This document shows positions 9,689-17,940 of a DNA stretch of 54,834 bases, piece by piece (position 1 is the stretch's first letter; each line of letters starts with the position of its first letter). The notes beneath the pieces were generated by a model. That model saw nothing but the letters and a program-made list of their open reading frames with translations, was not told the DNA's origin and made no database searches. A program made the translations under genes and the position numbers. The DNA is from Candidatus Chloroploca mongolica (lineage in GTDB: Bacteria; Chloroflexota; Chloroflexia; Chloroflexales; Chloroflexaceae): NCBI RefSeq assembly GCF_004762035.2, contig NZ_SIJK02000001.1, forward strand, positions 136,501 to 191,334, written 5' to 3'.

Positions 9689-10666
9689 TTACTCCTCTAG
9701 CCAGTGGGTCAGGTTGCGCCCGATCAGATCTTGTGTACGAAGTATATCATCACGATACAGGGCGGTGAGTTCGCGGCGGAGATCTGCATCGAGCGGCGGT
9801 GGCTGGGTTCGCATTAGCTTGCGATAACTTGGTGCCAGGTATCGATGCATTGGCTTTGGGAGTTGTCGAATGATCCGAGAAACCATATGCTCTGCCTTTC
9901 GCATTACCAAGGGGGCAAAGCGCAAACTCGGCCAGGAAGCCGTATTGTGATGGATTGCCATATTTGGAATGAAGCTTTCATCTACACCAATAAAATGAAA
10001 GATGTCTCGCATCAAGCCACGAGCATTTTTTTGGAGATCATCGTATAAGCATATCTGAATTTGATTACGCGGAAAACCTTGAAAATAATGTCGAAGTGCG
10101 TCAAAATAGAAGCCTCCTGCGAAATTATGTCGTGTTTTGCCGTCCATGCGTCGTACCCGATGCTCGGCTTCGTATTGCAGCGCTCGTCGGAAATCTAGCT
10201 CTTCTTCCTGGCGTCTACTTACGTGGTACACATAACTGGAATAGGCTCGATCGGCTGGCTGACGCAGAATTGCGATCAGCTTCGCATCCGGGATATAGGC
10301 TTGAATACCCAGAACGGACTGCTCGGCAAAGGCAAGGTAGCAAGGGGAGACATCGCCGCGAGCTTGCGTTTCTGTTGCTTCGGCAAACAGCGCTTCATAC
10401 GCCTGGAGTGACTTCACAGGCCAGGGGAGCGAGGCAAGGTCGTCTGATGAAAGCGGCGACTGTTGATGCCCTGCATAGGTCAAAAATCGAATCTCTTTGA
10501 TTCGGCTCATGAATACTTGCGGATGCTGCTTCAAGTAATGGTGAAGTGAGGTCGTGCCGGCTTTGTAGGCACCAATCACCAGGAATGTGGGACGTAATCC
10601 ATACTTGGCTGAAGCCATTGCTTGCTCTTCTGAATCAAGAGAGATCGCGTGACGAGGCAAGGTCAT
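9689..10666 (-). CDS. PAPS-dependent sulfotransferase
   Basis: 325 aa. The ATG at 10666 overlaps the upstream GT2 stop (ATGA), which supports this start. The 5'-phosphosulfate loop is IGAYKAGTTSLHHYL (about 31-45), with the catalytic-type Lys before Gly-Thr-Thr. The 3'-phosphate-binding segment is AILRQPADRAYSSYVYH near 155. KEIRFL, ARGDVSPCYL and the C-terminal RDDILRTQDLIGRNLTHWL match the sulfotransferase at 20074, a heparan-type subgroup. It would move sulfate from PAPS to a hydroxyl or amine of the glycan. It sits between GT2 genes, so its acceptor is probably their product. Confidence 0.9.
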   Translation of the reverse strand: MTLPRHAISLDSEEQAMASAKYGLRPTFLVIGAYKAGTTSLHHYLKQHPQVFMSRIKEIRFLTYAGHQQSPLSSDDLASLPWPVKSLQAYEALFAEATETQARGDVSPCYLAFAEQSVLGIQAYIPDAKLIAILRQPADRAYSSYVYHVSRRQEEELDFRRALQYEAEHRVRRMDGKTRHNFAGGFYFDALRHYFQGFPRNQIQICLYDDLQKNARGLMRDIFHFIGVDESFIPNMAIHHNTASWPSLRFAPLVMRKAEHMVSRIIRQLPKPMHRYLAPSYRKLMRTQPPPLDADLRRELTALYRDDILRTQDLIGRNLTHWLEE

Positions 10667-11334
10667 GCGTTTTCCTCTTCTGACGGACGTTGCCTGACGA
10701 CCTGCCGCAACGCACGCAAATAGCTCTGGCGGAGGGCCTCTGGTGAACGACCGCCCCCAGAGTTATGGGCGTGGATGCGGCGTTCAAAGACGACATGGGG
10801 CAAGATGAACGACCGCAAGCCGACGGTCTGCGACTTGGCATACCAGGCGACAATTTCATTGACGCCTGGATCTTCGGTAAAGGTGCCGACGCGCTCACAT
10901 GCATGCCGACGGATCAAGAGCGCACCCCGATGGATCGCGGGGCGAGGCGCTTCGGTGCAGTTCTGATTATCTTGAAACTGGCGCACGTGTCCAAAGACCA
11001 TGTCGAGGGCTGGATCGGCGCTCAACGCTGCGACCTGTCGCTCTAATTTGTCGGGCAGCCAGCGATCATCCGCATCCAGAAAAGCGAACAGGTCGCCGTG
11101 AGCATGGCTGAGGCCCAGATTGAGGGCCGCGCCGACGCCCCGGTTGGTTTGGCGCAACAGACGCACCTCTGCAAACCGAGCCGCAACAAGCGCTGCACTG
11201 CCATCAGTCGAGCCATCGTCCACTACGATGATCTCATCGGGCGGCAGGGTTTGATCGAGCACACTCTGGATCGCTTCGGCGAGGAAGCGCTCGCCGTTGT
11301 AGACGGGGATGATGACGGACAGACGTTCATGCAT
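10663..11334 (-). CDS. Family 2 glycosyltransferase
   Basis: 223 aa. The start at 11334 has GGGAG 8 nt upstream and overlaps the stop of the AAA-ATPase gene in ATGCATGA; an extension to 11376 is less likely. It shares the cassette LSVIIPVYNGERFLAEAIQ and IIVVDDGSTDGSAAL with two nearby GT2 genes, then has FLDADDRW, LIRRHACERVGTF and ERRIHAHNSGG. Its stop overlaps the sulfotransferase start by 4 bp. One glycan-building transferase of unknown specificity. Confidence 0.85.
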   Translation of the reverse strand: MHERLSVIIPVYNGERFLAEAIQSVLDQTLPPDEIIVVDDGSTDGSAALVAARFAEVRLLRQTNRGVGAALNLGLSHAHGDLFAFLDADDRWLPDKLERQVAALSADPALDMVFGHVRQFQDNQNCTEAPRPAIHRGALLIRRHACERVGTFTEDPGVNEIVAWYAKSQTVGLRSFILPHVVFERRIHAHNSGGGRSPEALRQSYLRALRQVVRQRPSEEENA

Positions 11335-12526
11335 TGGCAATCTCCCAGGTAGCGATGGTACGTTGGGCCAGATCAACGCCAGCCGTGCCGATGTCGGCGG
11401 GGGTGAACGCAGCGAGCAGATAGGTCAAAAAGGCGTGCTCGACCTCGTAGTTGGGATAGCCCAACCGATAGAGACGGCTGGTTGGATCGTAGTGCTTGAT
11501 AGTTACATAGCCGGTCTGGTAGAGCAGTGGCACGACCGGCAGTTCATCCAGATCGTAGGCGCTGAACGCCAGATCGTCCAGGTCGAGGTTGTCCAACTCT
11601 CGCACATCGTAGCCGCGCTGCTCGATCAGCTTGATGAGGAAGGTGGGCGTGCCGGTGTCGAACCAGAAATTGCCAAACCGTCTTTGATTGAGCAGCAACA
11701 ACAATGAAAAGGGGTTGTAAACCGATTGGCCGTCTGCTGCAAAACAAAATCCGTTGTACCAGTGGCGTACTCGTGTCAGCAGCGCACCAAACTCGCTTTG
11801 TTCATGGTCGGCCAATCGCTCTAGGTATCCCGCTGCGCCCGCCAGTAACTCGGCTTCGGTCATGCCGAGCAATGTCGCAAAGTGAGTGTCAAAGCTGATA
11901 TCCTCCAGGTTATTCAACCCCGAAAAGACGCCGACCTTGCTGAACTTGCTGACGCCTGTCAGCATCACGAAGCGGATGTGGGCGTCCATACCTTTGATGA
12001 TGCCGTAAAAGCCCCGCAGCACCTCACGCACCCGACGCGCCTCGGCCAGGTCATCCAGTTGATCGAGCAGTGGCTTGTCATACTCGTCTACCAGGATCAC
12101 CACGCGACCGTCGCCTGCCGTCCGCCAGATCAGTTCCCGAAAACGCTTGAGGTAGTTGCCCGGACCCACGTCAATACCGGCGCGTTCGCCCAATTCGCCC
12201 AACATCTCGGCCAGCACGAGTTTGAGGTGTTCGGCGCTCTCAGCGCGGTAGAGGCTAAGATCCATGCGGATGACGGGAAAGGGCCGCCAGTCGTAGGGTT
12301 GGTCGTCGAGCCACAGCCCGTGGAAGAGCGCCCGGTTACTGCGGAAGATCTCCTCCAGCGTAGAGAGCAGCAGGCTTTTGCCAAAACGTCGCGGGCGTGC
12401 CAGGAAATAGACGCCCGATGGATTGCGGATCAGGTCGTAAATCCAGTGCGTCTTGTCCACATAGAGATAGCCGCCTTCGATGAGCTTGCGAAAATCCTGG
12501 ATGCCGATGGGCAGTGGTTTGAGCAT
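11327..12526 (-). CDS. C-terminally truncated AAA-ATPase-like protein (PF09820 type)
   Basis: 399 aa with the N-terminal plan of the AAA-ATPase_like family: LPIGIQDFRKLIEGGYLYVDKT, Walker A ARPRRFGKS (43-51), Walker B VVILVDEYDKP, and the FVMLTGVSKFSKVGVFSGLNN and WYNGF blocks. Family members normally run past 500 aa and end in a DUF1703 PD-(D/E)XK nuclease-like domain with an E-x-K core. Here the frame stops after LLAAFTPADIGTAGV and merges into the next gene, so that domain is missing. AAGGAGATG lies about 7 nt before the start. It is the first gene of the operon that leads into the GT2 series. Likely a relic or an ATPase without nuclease. Confidence 0.8.
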   Translation of the reverse strand: MLKPLPIGIQDFRKLIEGGYLYVDKTHWIYDLIRNPSGVYFLARPRRFGKSLLLSTLEEIFRSNRALFHGLWLDDQPYDWRPFPVIRMDLSLYRAESAEHLKLVLAEMLGELGERAGIDVGPGNYLKRFRELIWRTAGDGRVVILVDEYDKPLLDQLDDLAEARRVREVLRGFYGIIKGMDAHIRFVMLTGVSKFSKVGVFSGLNNLEDISFDTHFATLLGMTEAELLAGAAGYLERLADHEQSEFGALLTRVRHWYNGFCFAADGQSVYNPFSLLLLLNQRRFGNFWFDTGTPTFLIKLIEQRGYDVRELDNLDLDDLAFSAYDLDELPVVPLLYQTGYVTIKHYDPTSRLYRLGYPNYEVEHAFLTYLLAAFTPADIGTAGVDLAQRTIATWEIANA

Positions 12527-12570
12527 AGATGCATCTCCTTACCTGGAGTAGATCATCCCTGGCTGGCTTG

Positions 12571-13048
12571 TCAGCAATTCGAAAAGCGCATTATTGAGCG
12601 GGCATACTTGATCAATGGCCCGAGGTTGCGGCGCAAGCGATAGCGCCGTGTGGGCGGACGCTCAATCAACCAGTTTGTCACCAACTCGCCCCCCAATTGG
12701 CTCTTGAAGTGGGTGACCTTATCAGGATAGGGAGCGCCAGTCAGATCAGTTCCAGTATACCCCAACGCTGCCAGGTCTTTGATGACCATCCAGCGTAAAA
12801 TAGGCGAGCAGAGCACGACGGGTAGCCATCTCGCCCCAGCGGCTCGGTCGAAAATAGAGTGGCATCCCACCCACCAGTTCCTCGCCGTGGAAGACCCCGA
12901 TGATCGTGAAGCGTCCCTTGGTCGCGCGGCACAAGATCGCTAGATAGTCCGTCAGGGCGAAGATACTCCCCGAGGGTGCTGTGCTAACCAGCGCGTTCCA
13001 GCGATCATAGTCGGACGCGGTGAGTGAGCGGGTGGTGGTGGTATACAT
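12571..13048 (-). pseudogene. FemAB-like (GNAT-fold) aminoacyl/acyl transferase pseudogene
   Basis: Two pieces in different frames. The 5' piece from 13048 encodes TASDYDRWNALV, GSIFALTDYL and LVGGMPLYFRPSR, as at the start of FemAB-type proteins. The 3' piece ending near 12571 encodes KDLAALGYTGTDLTGAPYP, VTHFKSQLGGELV and a basic end, as at the finish of such proteins. Only about 150 of some 330 expected residues remain and the junction near 12790-12830 is out of frame. So an internal deletion with frameshift has destroyed the gene. It lies upstream of the truncated AAA-ATPase, another damaged gene. Confidence 0.7.
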
Positions 13049-13151
13049 AGCTTTCTCAGGAGGTAGTAGGCAGTAGGCATCTGTGCTAGAATGAGGCGAA
13101 TGCTCGATGTGTGGTTGTTGGGCAATGCTCGTTGAGAGGAGAGGTCACGCA

Positions 13152-13505
13152 ATGACGATCTTGCTTGAAACCGTTACCCTACCCAAGAGCGGTGCATTTC
13201 AGATCGATTTTTCGGTTGCTGGCGAAATTGTTGTTTCTGCCGACGATGCCCGTCGTTCGGTTGGCGTCTATGTTGGCACGATGCTTGCCGATCTGCTCCA
13301 TGCTGAGGCACCGATCCTGGTGCTGAAGGATCATGGCATCTTCTGGCGCGTCCCTGTGATTTTATCCACGGCATCGCTGGGACGTGTGGGGGCTGTCGGT
13401 GCAATTGATGTCGATACCCAAACGGGCGAACTCCTCCTTGACGAACGAAACCTTCACGAGATCGACCAGAATGCCGAACGTCTTGCTGCCGGTGCCGCAC
13501 TATAG
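13152..13505 (+). CDS. Conserved hypothetical protein paired with a C39-like peptidase
   Basis: 117 aa on the plus strand. ATG 13152 is chosen because GAGAGG lies 7 nt upstream. It begins with an acidic beta-rich segment (LLETVTLPKSGAFQIDFSV), then AGEIVVSADDARRSVG, WRVPVILSTASLGRVG and DVDTQTGELLLDE, and ends in a helix. From memory similar small proteins precede C39-like peptidases in other Chloroflexota, but no function is known to me. It overlaps the peptidase-like gene by 35 bp, so the two are translated together. It could be a substrate, an inhibitor or a partner. Confidence 0.7.
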   Translation: MTILLETVTLPKSGAFQIDFSVAGEIVVSADDARRSVGVYVGTMLADLLHAEAPILVLKDHGIFWRVPVILSTASLGRVGAVGAIDVDTQTGELLLDERNLHEIDQNAERLAAGAAL

Positions 13506-13944
13506 GCAAAGTCGCGACGGTTACTGTCTGCCTGCCTGTGTACGTATGGTGCTTGCCTATTGGGGCGACCTTCGCGACGAAGCAACCCTTGCCCGCCAAC
13601 TTGGCACAAAGCGGTATGGCACTCCGATGACAGCCGTAACCAGATTGGCGCTTAGGCACCGCTACGAAGTTCAACTTACGTCACTGACAGACACGCTCCT
13701 CCAGACCTATCTCGACCGCAGTGTGCCCGTCCTTGCCCGCGTTTGGACGGCTATGTTGCCTGATTGTGATGTTGTGTCATCTCATGTTCTGGTGGTGGTT
13801 GGCTACGATGAGGGTGGCGTTTATGTTAATGATCCGGCCTTTGACGCCTATCCCCTTCATGTGCCATGGGCTGCATTTCTGGCGGCATGGGCTGAATTTG
13901 ATGAGACTGCCGTCATTGTTACGAAGACGGGTGTGAGCAGATGA
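13471..13944 (+). CDS. C39-like cysteine peptidase family protein
   Basis: 157 aa beginning MPNVLLPVPHYRQSRDGYC. The papain-like Cys sits in YCLPACVRMVLAYWG (residues about 18-32), the candidate His in SSHVLVVVGYD and the Asp in VNDPAF. These are the three blocks of the Peptidase_C39_2 group. It has no signal peptide and no ABC transporter domain, unlike bacteriocin exporters, so it probably acts in the cytoplasm. It overlaps the small upstream gene. The next 670 bp downstream contain no clear gene. The role of the pair is unknown. Confidence 0.8.
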   Translation: MPNVLLPVPHYRQSRDGYCLPACVRMVLAYWGDLRDEATLARQLGTKRYGTPMTAVTRLALRHRYEVQLTSLTDTLLQTYLDRSVPVLARVWTAMLPDCDVVSSHVLVVVGYDEGGVYVNDPAFDAYPLHVPWAAFLAAWAEFDETAVIVTKTGVSR

Positions 13945-14613
13945 CGCTGGGGGAGCGCTAGGGCGATTGCATGTTCTGCGGTTGCCGTCAACGGCTCGCG
14001 GCTTCTGGGTGGGGTGCATTATCGATACGCCCGTGGGCGCAGCAGCGATGCTGGGGCGTTTTCGGCAATGGGGGCGCTGGGGCTGCTGCGCCCCTATTTT
14101 TATGCCGCTCACAGGCATGTTACAATTATGCGCATGAAGTTAGTCGTGTGGAACGGAAGTATGCTGGCGTTGTTGGCCGACCACGAATGGGACCACGAAG
14201 AAACGAAGAGCGCCTAGAGCCGCCCCTATTCGTTTCATCGACCACTTGCTCAGATCAACAATGCAGAACAACAGCAGCAGGCGGCGCAGGTGCGCCGCTG
14301 GTACCGCGAGGTATTCAACGATGTCGAAATGGATTGACCTTTGGGAACCCGCCGCAAGCCGCCGCGCTTGAGCGCGTGCGGTTAGGCGGGTTTCTTGCTG
14401 GCTTCAGCCAAAACATTGCCGTCATTGAACTTTTGTGCTATCATGCCCGCAATGTGGGCCTTCGGGCTGCACAGGTGCTCCTTCGGGAGCCGCACCTGAA
14501 CAGAAGGATATGTTGCGGGTTGCCACGCCCAAATCCTGCGTGGCGTCAAACATGTCAGGTGTTCCTTTGCATGGTGCACCACGTTCCTTCGGGAACCGGG
14601 TCGGACAGATCCG
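13945..14613. other. Gene-poor stretch with hairpins
   Basis: No convincing gene is seen. A terminator-like structure has 8-bp arms AACCCGCC (14346-14353) and GGCGGGTT (14385-14392) followed by TTCTTG. Two TTCG-capped hairpins lie at 14472-14498 (nested: CAGGTG/CACCTG outside GCTCC/GGAGC) and 14583-14596 (GTTCC/GGAAC). A third pairs CCACGC with GCGTGG near 14523-14543. Short open frames such as one starting at 14134 lack support. Confidence 0.55.
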
Positions 14614-15228
14614 TTGGTCGTCAAGCTCGCCACGAGGCGGGTTGGGCCAAGAAGCCGCGCGGCTTTCGCCGCTGCGGAGTGTCACACCATCCACTTTGCG
14701 CAGCCACTGATCTGCGTGGCATGCCAGGCCCCGATTGCCTCGACGCAGACCAAGGTGTTCGACTGTGCGCTCGATGACTTTCGCATTGGCGATTGCGTCG
14801 GTCACGCCGAGGAACTGCGCGTGGTGCGCGAGCGGCTCTACTGTACTGCGTGTCGCGCTATTGACCAGCAGTTTGTCTACTTCGTCGTGTATCGCGGCAT
14901 TCTGGTGGATGTTGCGCTGGATCTGGCATCGGCAGAAGCGCAGTTGCGCAGCTTCTCCTTCGAGCGGCTGCTCCTCTGGTATCACGATCTGTACGCCAAG
15001 CGTGAGGCCGAGCGCCGTGAGCGGTGGGAGGTGGAGCGTTTCTTGCGCGACGTGGTGCGGTGGTATACCGAAGGGTACGACCAGATGACGCCCGAGGAGC
15101 GCGAGCAAAAACCGTTGGGCCTGCTCTTCTTCCACAACCGTGACGTGCTCGCAAGCGCAGCCGATCCGGTGGCTGCGGTGCGTGCGTATCTGGAGGCGCA
15201 GGAGAATGACGGAAAGAATAGAACATGA
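14614..15228 (+). CDS. Hypothetical protein with two CxxC pairs
   Basis: 204 aa as framed from a TTG at 14614, but the true start is uncertain; the well-behaved part begins near AQPLICVACQAPIAS. Two pairs, CVAC and CTAC, about 50 residues apart could form a zinc ribbon. Between them is a beta-rich FDCALDDFRIGDCVGHAEEL region. The C-terminal half is helical and charged (FSFERLLLWYHDLYAKREAERRERW), and QMTPEEREQKPLGLLFF follows. It is not recognised as a named family. It converges with the FkbM gene on the other strand across a 35-bp gap. Confidence 0.6.
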   Translation: MVVKLATRRVGPRSRAAFAAAECHTIHFAQPLICVACQAPIASTQTKVFDCALDDFRIGDCVGHAEELRVVRERLYCTACRAIDQQFVYFVVYRGILVDVALDLASAEAQLRSFSFERLLLWYHDLYAKREAERRERWEVERFLRDVVRWYTEGYDQMTPEEREQKPLGLLFFHNRDVLASAADPVAAVRAYLEAQENDGKNRT

Positions 15229-15263
15229 TAAGCACCGTGTCAAGCACCGATTGTGTCGGTTGC

Positions 15264-16028
15264 TCATGTGACAAACCGGACGTAGACATCTCCCCATCCT
15301 CTCGGATTCTTCTCTGCGCTGCTGATTAGGTGGTCAAGCAGTTGATTCACCTCAACCCACTCTTCCATGGCCAACACCATGCTCTCACCGCGTGAATAGT
15401 TGACTATCAACGGCCCGATCTCTAGCAGCCGTTTCAGGCATGTGCCTATCTGCTGCGGAGTTAGGAGATGATACTCGAAAGAGAGCGCCGGCACTAACCT
15501 GGACAACCCGCCAAGAACTTCAAGCTCTCCCCCCTCGACATCAATCTTGATGAAATCCGGCACGCCGAACCGGTCAATTAGCTTATCCAGCGTAGTGACC
15601 GGCACCAGGCGATCTTCCACGACTTTACGCGATGGGAAGCGAGCAGTGCGGTCGGTGATTTCCAGCCATGGGGCAGAGAGGGAGGAGAAACTTGATGGTG
15701 TACAGACCCGCAGTATCGCCGTTGTCTCGCACGAGCCTAGCGCCGCCTCAAGCACCGTCAACTTTGGGTTAGCCGACCAGCGGCGGTACAAGACGGCTGC
15801 CTGCTCGGCGAGTGGTTCTACAGCCACAACCTGTGCCTGTAACCTCAGGAAGCAGGCTGTACGATGACCGACATTCGCACCGATGTCAAAACAGAGCCCA
15901 TTGCACGGGATGAATTGAGAATAGAAGCGGCACATTCTCTGCTTGTGCTGCCAGTTTCGCCAGGATAAGTATCCTTTTCTAAGGTGCTGGTACAGCCAGG
16001 TCGTGCGCAGCAGGCGAGATATTCGCAT
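15264..16028 (-). CDS. FkbM-family methyltransferase
   Basis: 254 aa from ATG 16028, which has GAGGGAG 6 nt upstream; a longer frame to 16094 is unlikely. SAM-binding motif I is CFDIGANVGHRT (46-57). The acidic end of the next strand is VVAVEPL, and DFIKIDVEGGELEVLGGL is the FkbM hallmark. FkbM enzymes O-methylate sugars or small molecules. A close paralogue lies at 34138-34929; both begin with a basic helix and FYxQFIP. The gene is divergent from the plus-strand fucosyltransferase-like gene across 164 bp, where the promoters of both should lie. It probably methylates a sugar of the local glycan. Confidence 0.9.
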   Translation of the reverse strand: MRISRLLRTTWLYQHLRKGYLSWRNWQHKQRMCRFYSQFIPCNGLCFDIGANVGHRTACFLRLQAQVVAVEPLAEQAAVLYRRWSANPKLTVLEAALGSCETTAILRVCTPSSFSSLSAPWLEITDRTARFPSRKVVEDRLVPVTTLDKLIDRFGVPDFIKIDVEGGELEVLGGLSRLVPALSFEYHLLTPQQIGTCLKRLLEIGPLIVNYSRGESMVLAMEEWVEVNQLLDHLISSAEKNPRGWGDVYVRFVT

Positions 16029-16192
16029 GGTGTTCTCCCTCTGGTTCGTGGACTGAGTTACAGTATTGTATACTTCTTCCCATGCCCGACCCAAGGACTC
16101 GGATCCTTCGCCTCGGTATTACAGAACGGTCGGGGGCGTGCAGAATCGAGAGTTGAGGAGATTGGTCAAATAATCACTGATCAAGGAGAAAG

Positions 16193-17152
16193 ATGAGCCC
16201 GCGTATGGATGAGACTCCCGTCCGCACCCTAACTACTGCCTGCACCGCCGGGTTGTGCAATCGTCTCCGTGTCTTGCTCTCAGGGATGGCGCTGGCGGAG
16301 GCGACCGGGAGGCAATTCACGATGTTGTGGCCGCGTACAAACGATTGCGCTGCCAGCTTCGCGGAGCTTTTTGCCAATCCGTGGCCGGTACACAATGTGA
16401 CTTGTGAGGAGTGGGTAAACCGGCGACACACATTCAGCCGTGAACGTGTCAGGTACAATCTGTTGACGGCAGATGTGCCGCAGCTCTCCTTGTGGACGTC
16501 GCATTCGCTGTTGATGCCCCAGCGCTTTCCCGCCCATAAGGTTCTCCAGCATCGGATGGGGGAATTGCTTGCCCTCATGCAGCCAATCGAGACGATCATG
16601 GCTCGGGTTGAGGCTTTTCAGACCCAAGCATTGCGTACTCGGATGATCGGCGTGCATCTGCGCCGCGGTGATTTTCGGGTCATTGAACCGCTCATCGCAG
16701 ACAATACCGCAACGGCTATGCAGGCTGTCGATCTTTATCTAGCGCACTGTCCAGATGCTGGTATACTCCTCTGTACCGATGATGGTGCGCTCAATCAGTA
16801 CGCAGGCACGTCGTTGCCCACCGAAGGTGTCCACGCCAAATTTGTGCAGCGCTATGGCGATCGCGTCGTCTACACGACCCCACAGTCACTCGACCGCCGT
16901 GAGCCGAACGCGATCCAGGATGCGCTTGTAGACTTGTGGTTGCTGCGCCAGACGGATTGCTTTGTCGGAACGGTGGGCAGTACCTTCTCCGGCATGGCGG
17001 TTTTGGGGCGTTCTGTTCCGGTGACGATGTGCCAATTACAGCATCCGTTGCGTTATCTCATCCCGCTACGCTCCTGGTTGCGCGGAGAGCGTCCGCTAAA
17101 ATGGCTGGCCCGCTACTACTGGCGGCTTATCCGTCCTCGCGGCCTAGGATGA
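16193..17152 (+). CDS. Fucosyltransferase-like glycosyltransferase (HxRRGD type)
   Basis: 319 aa with AAGGAG 4 nt before ATG 16193. The donor-binding motif VHLRRGDF (about 154-161) is the mark of alpha-1,2/alpha-1,6 fucosyltransferases and NodZ-like proteins. It also has CNRLRVLLSGMALAEA near the N-terminus (GLGNRLR in its paralogues), GILLCTDD, and VDLWLLRQTDCFVGTVGSTFS. The middle Gly of GLGNR is Cys here. Two paralogues lie on the other strand at 28920 and 32283. The only glycan gene on the plus strand, it is read divergently from an FkbM methyltransferase. The Fcl-like epimerase at 46862 could provide GDP-fucose. The donor is inferred from the motif only. Confidence 0.75.
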   Translation: MSPRMDETPVRTLTTACTAGLCNRLRVLLSGMALAEATGRQFTMLWPRTNDCAASFAELFANPWPVHNVTCEEWVNRRHTFSRERVRYNLLTADVPQLSLWTSHSLLMPQRFPAHKVLQHRMGELLALMQPIETIMARVEAFQTQALRTRMIGVHLRRGDFRVIEPLIADNTATAMQAVDLYLAHCPDAGILLCTDDGALNQYAGTSLPTEGVHAKFVQRYGDRVVYTTPQSLDRREPNAIQDALVDLWLLRQTDCFVGTVGSTFSGMAVLGRSVPVTMCQLQHPLRYLIPLRSWLRGERPLKWLARYYWRLIRPRGLG

Positions 17153-17176
17153 GGAGGGCTGGCACATCATTTGATG

Positions 17177-17926
17177 CTACACATCTGATTTGAAAGACGA
17201 TGCCTCCTCTCCGCTGCATAGTGCATCTCGCAGGAAGCTATTCTCTTCGAAGACTTTGACCAGTTCATCATAATTCGATACAATTTCGCGGTACGATTGG
17301 CTCCAAGGTTTTGTGAGCCTCGTGCGTACTGGCGCGTTCGCTACACCCAGATGTGAACAAATACGTTCTACCGTGGCTGCCCAGCGAGCCTCGTCTTTAA
17401 GGTCAGCTTCGTACAGGATATCCAGGTGTTCAACATTTGTCAGCGCATGGATGCATTGCTCCCGCTGATTATGCCCGTCAAGCAACGAAGCGAGGAAAGC
17501 TTTCGGATCGATGGTGATTATGGGTGGGGTGACGGTTACACCGATGCGGCCATGCCACCATCGCGTCTGACCTGCGACAGCGCCTGACAATGTTTGCTGA
17601 AACAAAGATCGACGTTGAAGGTGAATGATCTTCCAGCCACGTCTGTGCATCTCTCTCACCACTGATGCTGGGGCCGCTACCTGATAGGGAAACAGTTTGA
17701 AGCCATACAATCCTTTTTGTGTGCGTTTGCGCATAAGTCGGCTGCGATAGATAAAATAGGGATACGGTATTCGTTGCCAGAGATACACCAGTGGCCTGAG
17801 AGGGCGTCGCCACTGGCCTAGACGCAGAATCTCTAACTCACAGCAGATGGCAGGATGTGAGTTCAATAAGCTGACCAGCAGTTGACTGCCGCTACGGGCC
17901 GTTCCAAAAATTACGAAATTGGTCAT
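17177..17926 (-). CDS. Sulfotransferase family protein
   Basis: 249 aa. The N-terminal phosphosulfate loop FGTARSGSQLLVSLLNSHP starts at residue 7, with Arg-Ser-Gly-Ser in place of Lys-x-Gly-Thr. This loop form and small size match Stf0-like or related sulfotransferases. KIIHLQRRSLFQQTLS is the likely 3'-phosphate-binding region. ILYEADL and TKPWSQSYREIVSNYDEL fall near the C-terminus and are shared with the paralogue at 21990. Last gene of the long minus-strand operon, converging with the plus-strand gene across 24 bp. Probably sulfates the glycan. Confidence 0.8.
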   Translation of the reverse strand: MTNFVIFGTARSGSQLLVSLLNSHPAICCELEILRLGQWRRPLRPLVYLWQRIPYPYFIYRSRLMRKRTQKGLYGFKLFPYQVAAPASVVREMHRRGWKIIHLQRRSLFQQTLSGAVAGQTRWWHGRIGVTVTPPIITIDPKAFLASLLDGHNQREQCIHALTNVEHLDILYEADLKDEARWAATVERICSHLGVANAPVRTRLTKPWSQSYREIVSNYDELVKVFEENSFLRDALCSGEEASSFKSDV

Positions 17927-17940
17927 CGTGACACCTTGAC

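Noticed and set aside
13471-13944. Bacteriocin-processing exporter
   Set aside because: Only a C39-like peptidase fold is present, with no membrane spans or ATPase; the ABC transporter at 49906 has no peptidase domain and is far away.
16029-16192. Specific -35/-10 promoter in the divergent gap
   Set aside because: The gap must hold promoters, but no pair with acceptable spacing could be picked out with confidence.
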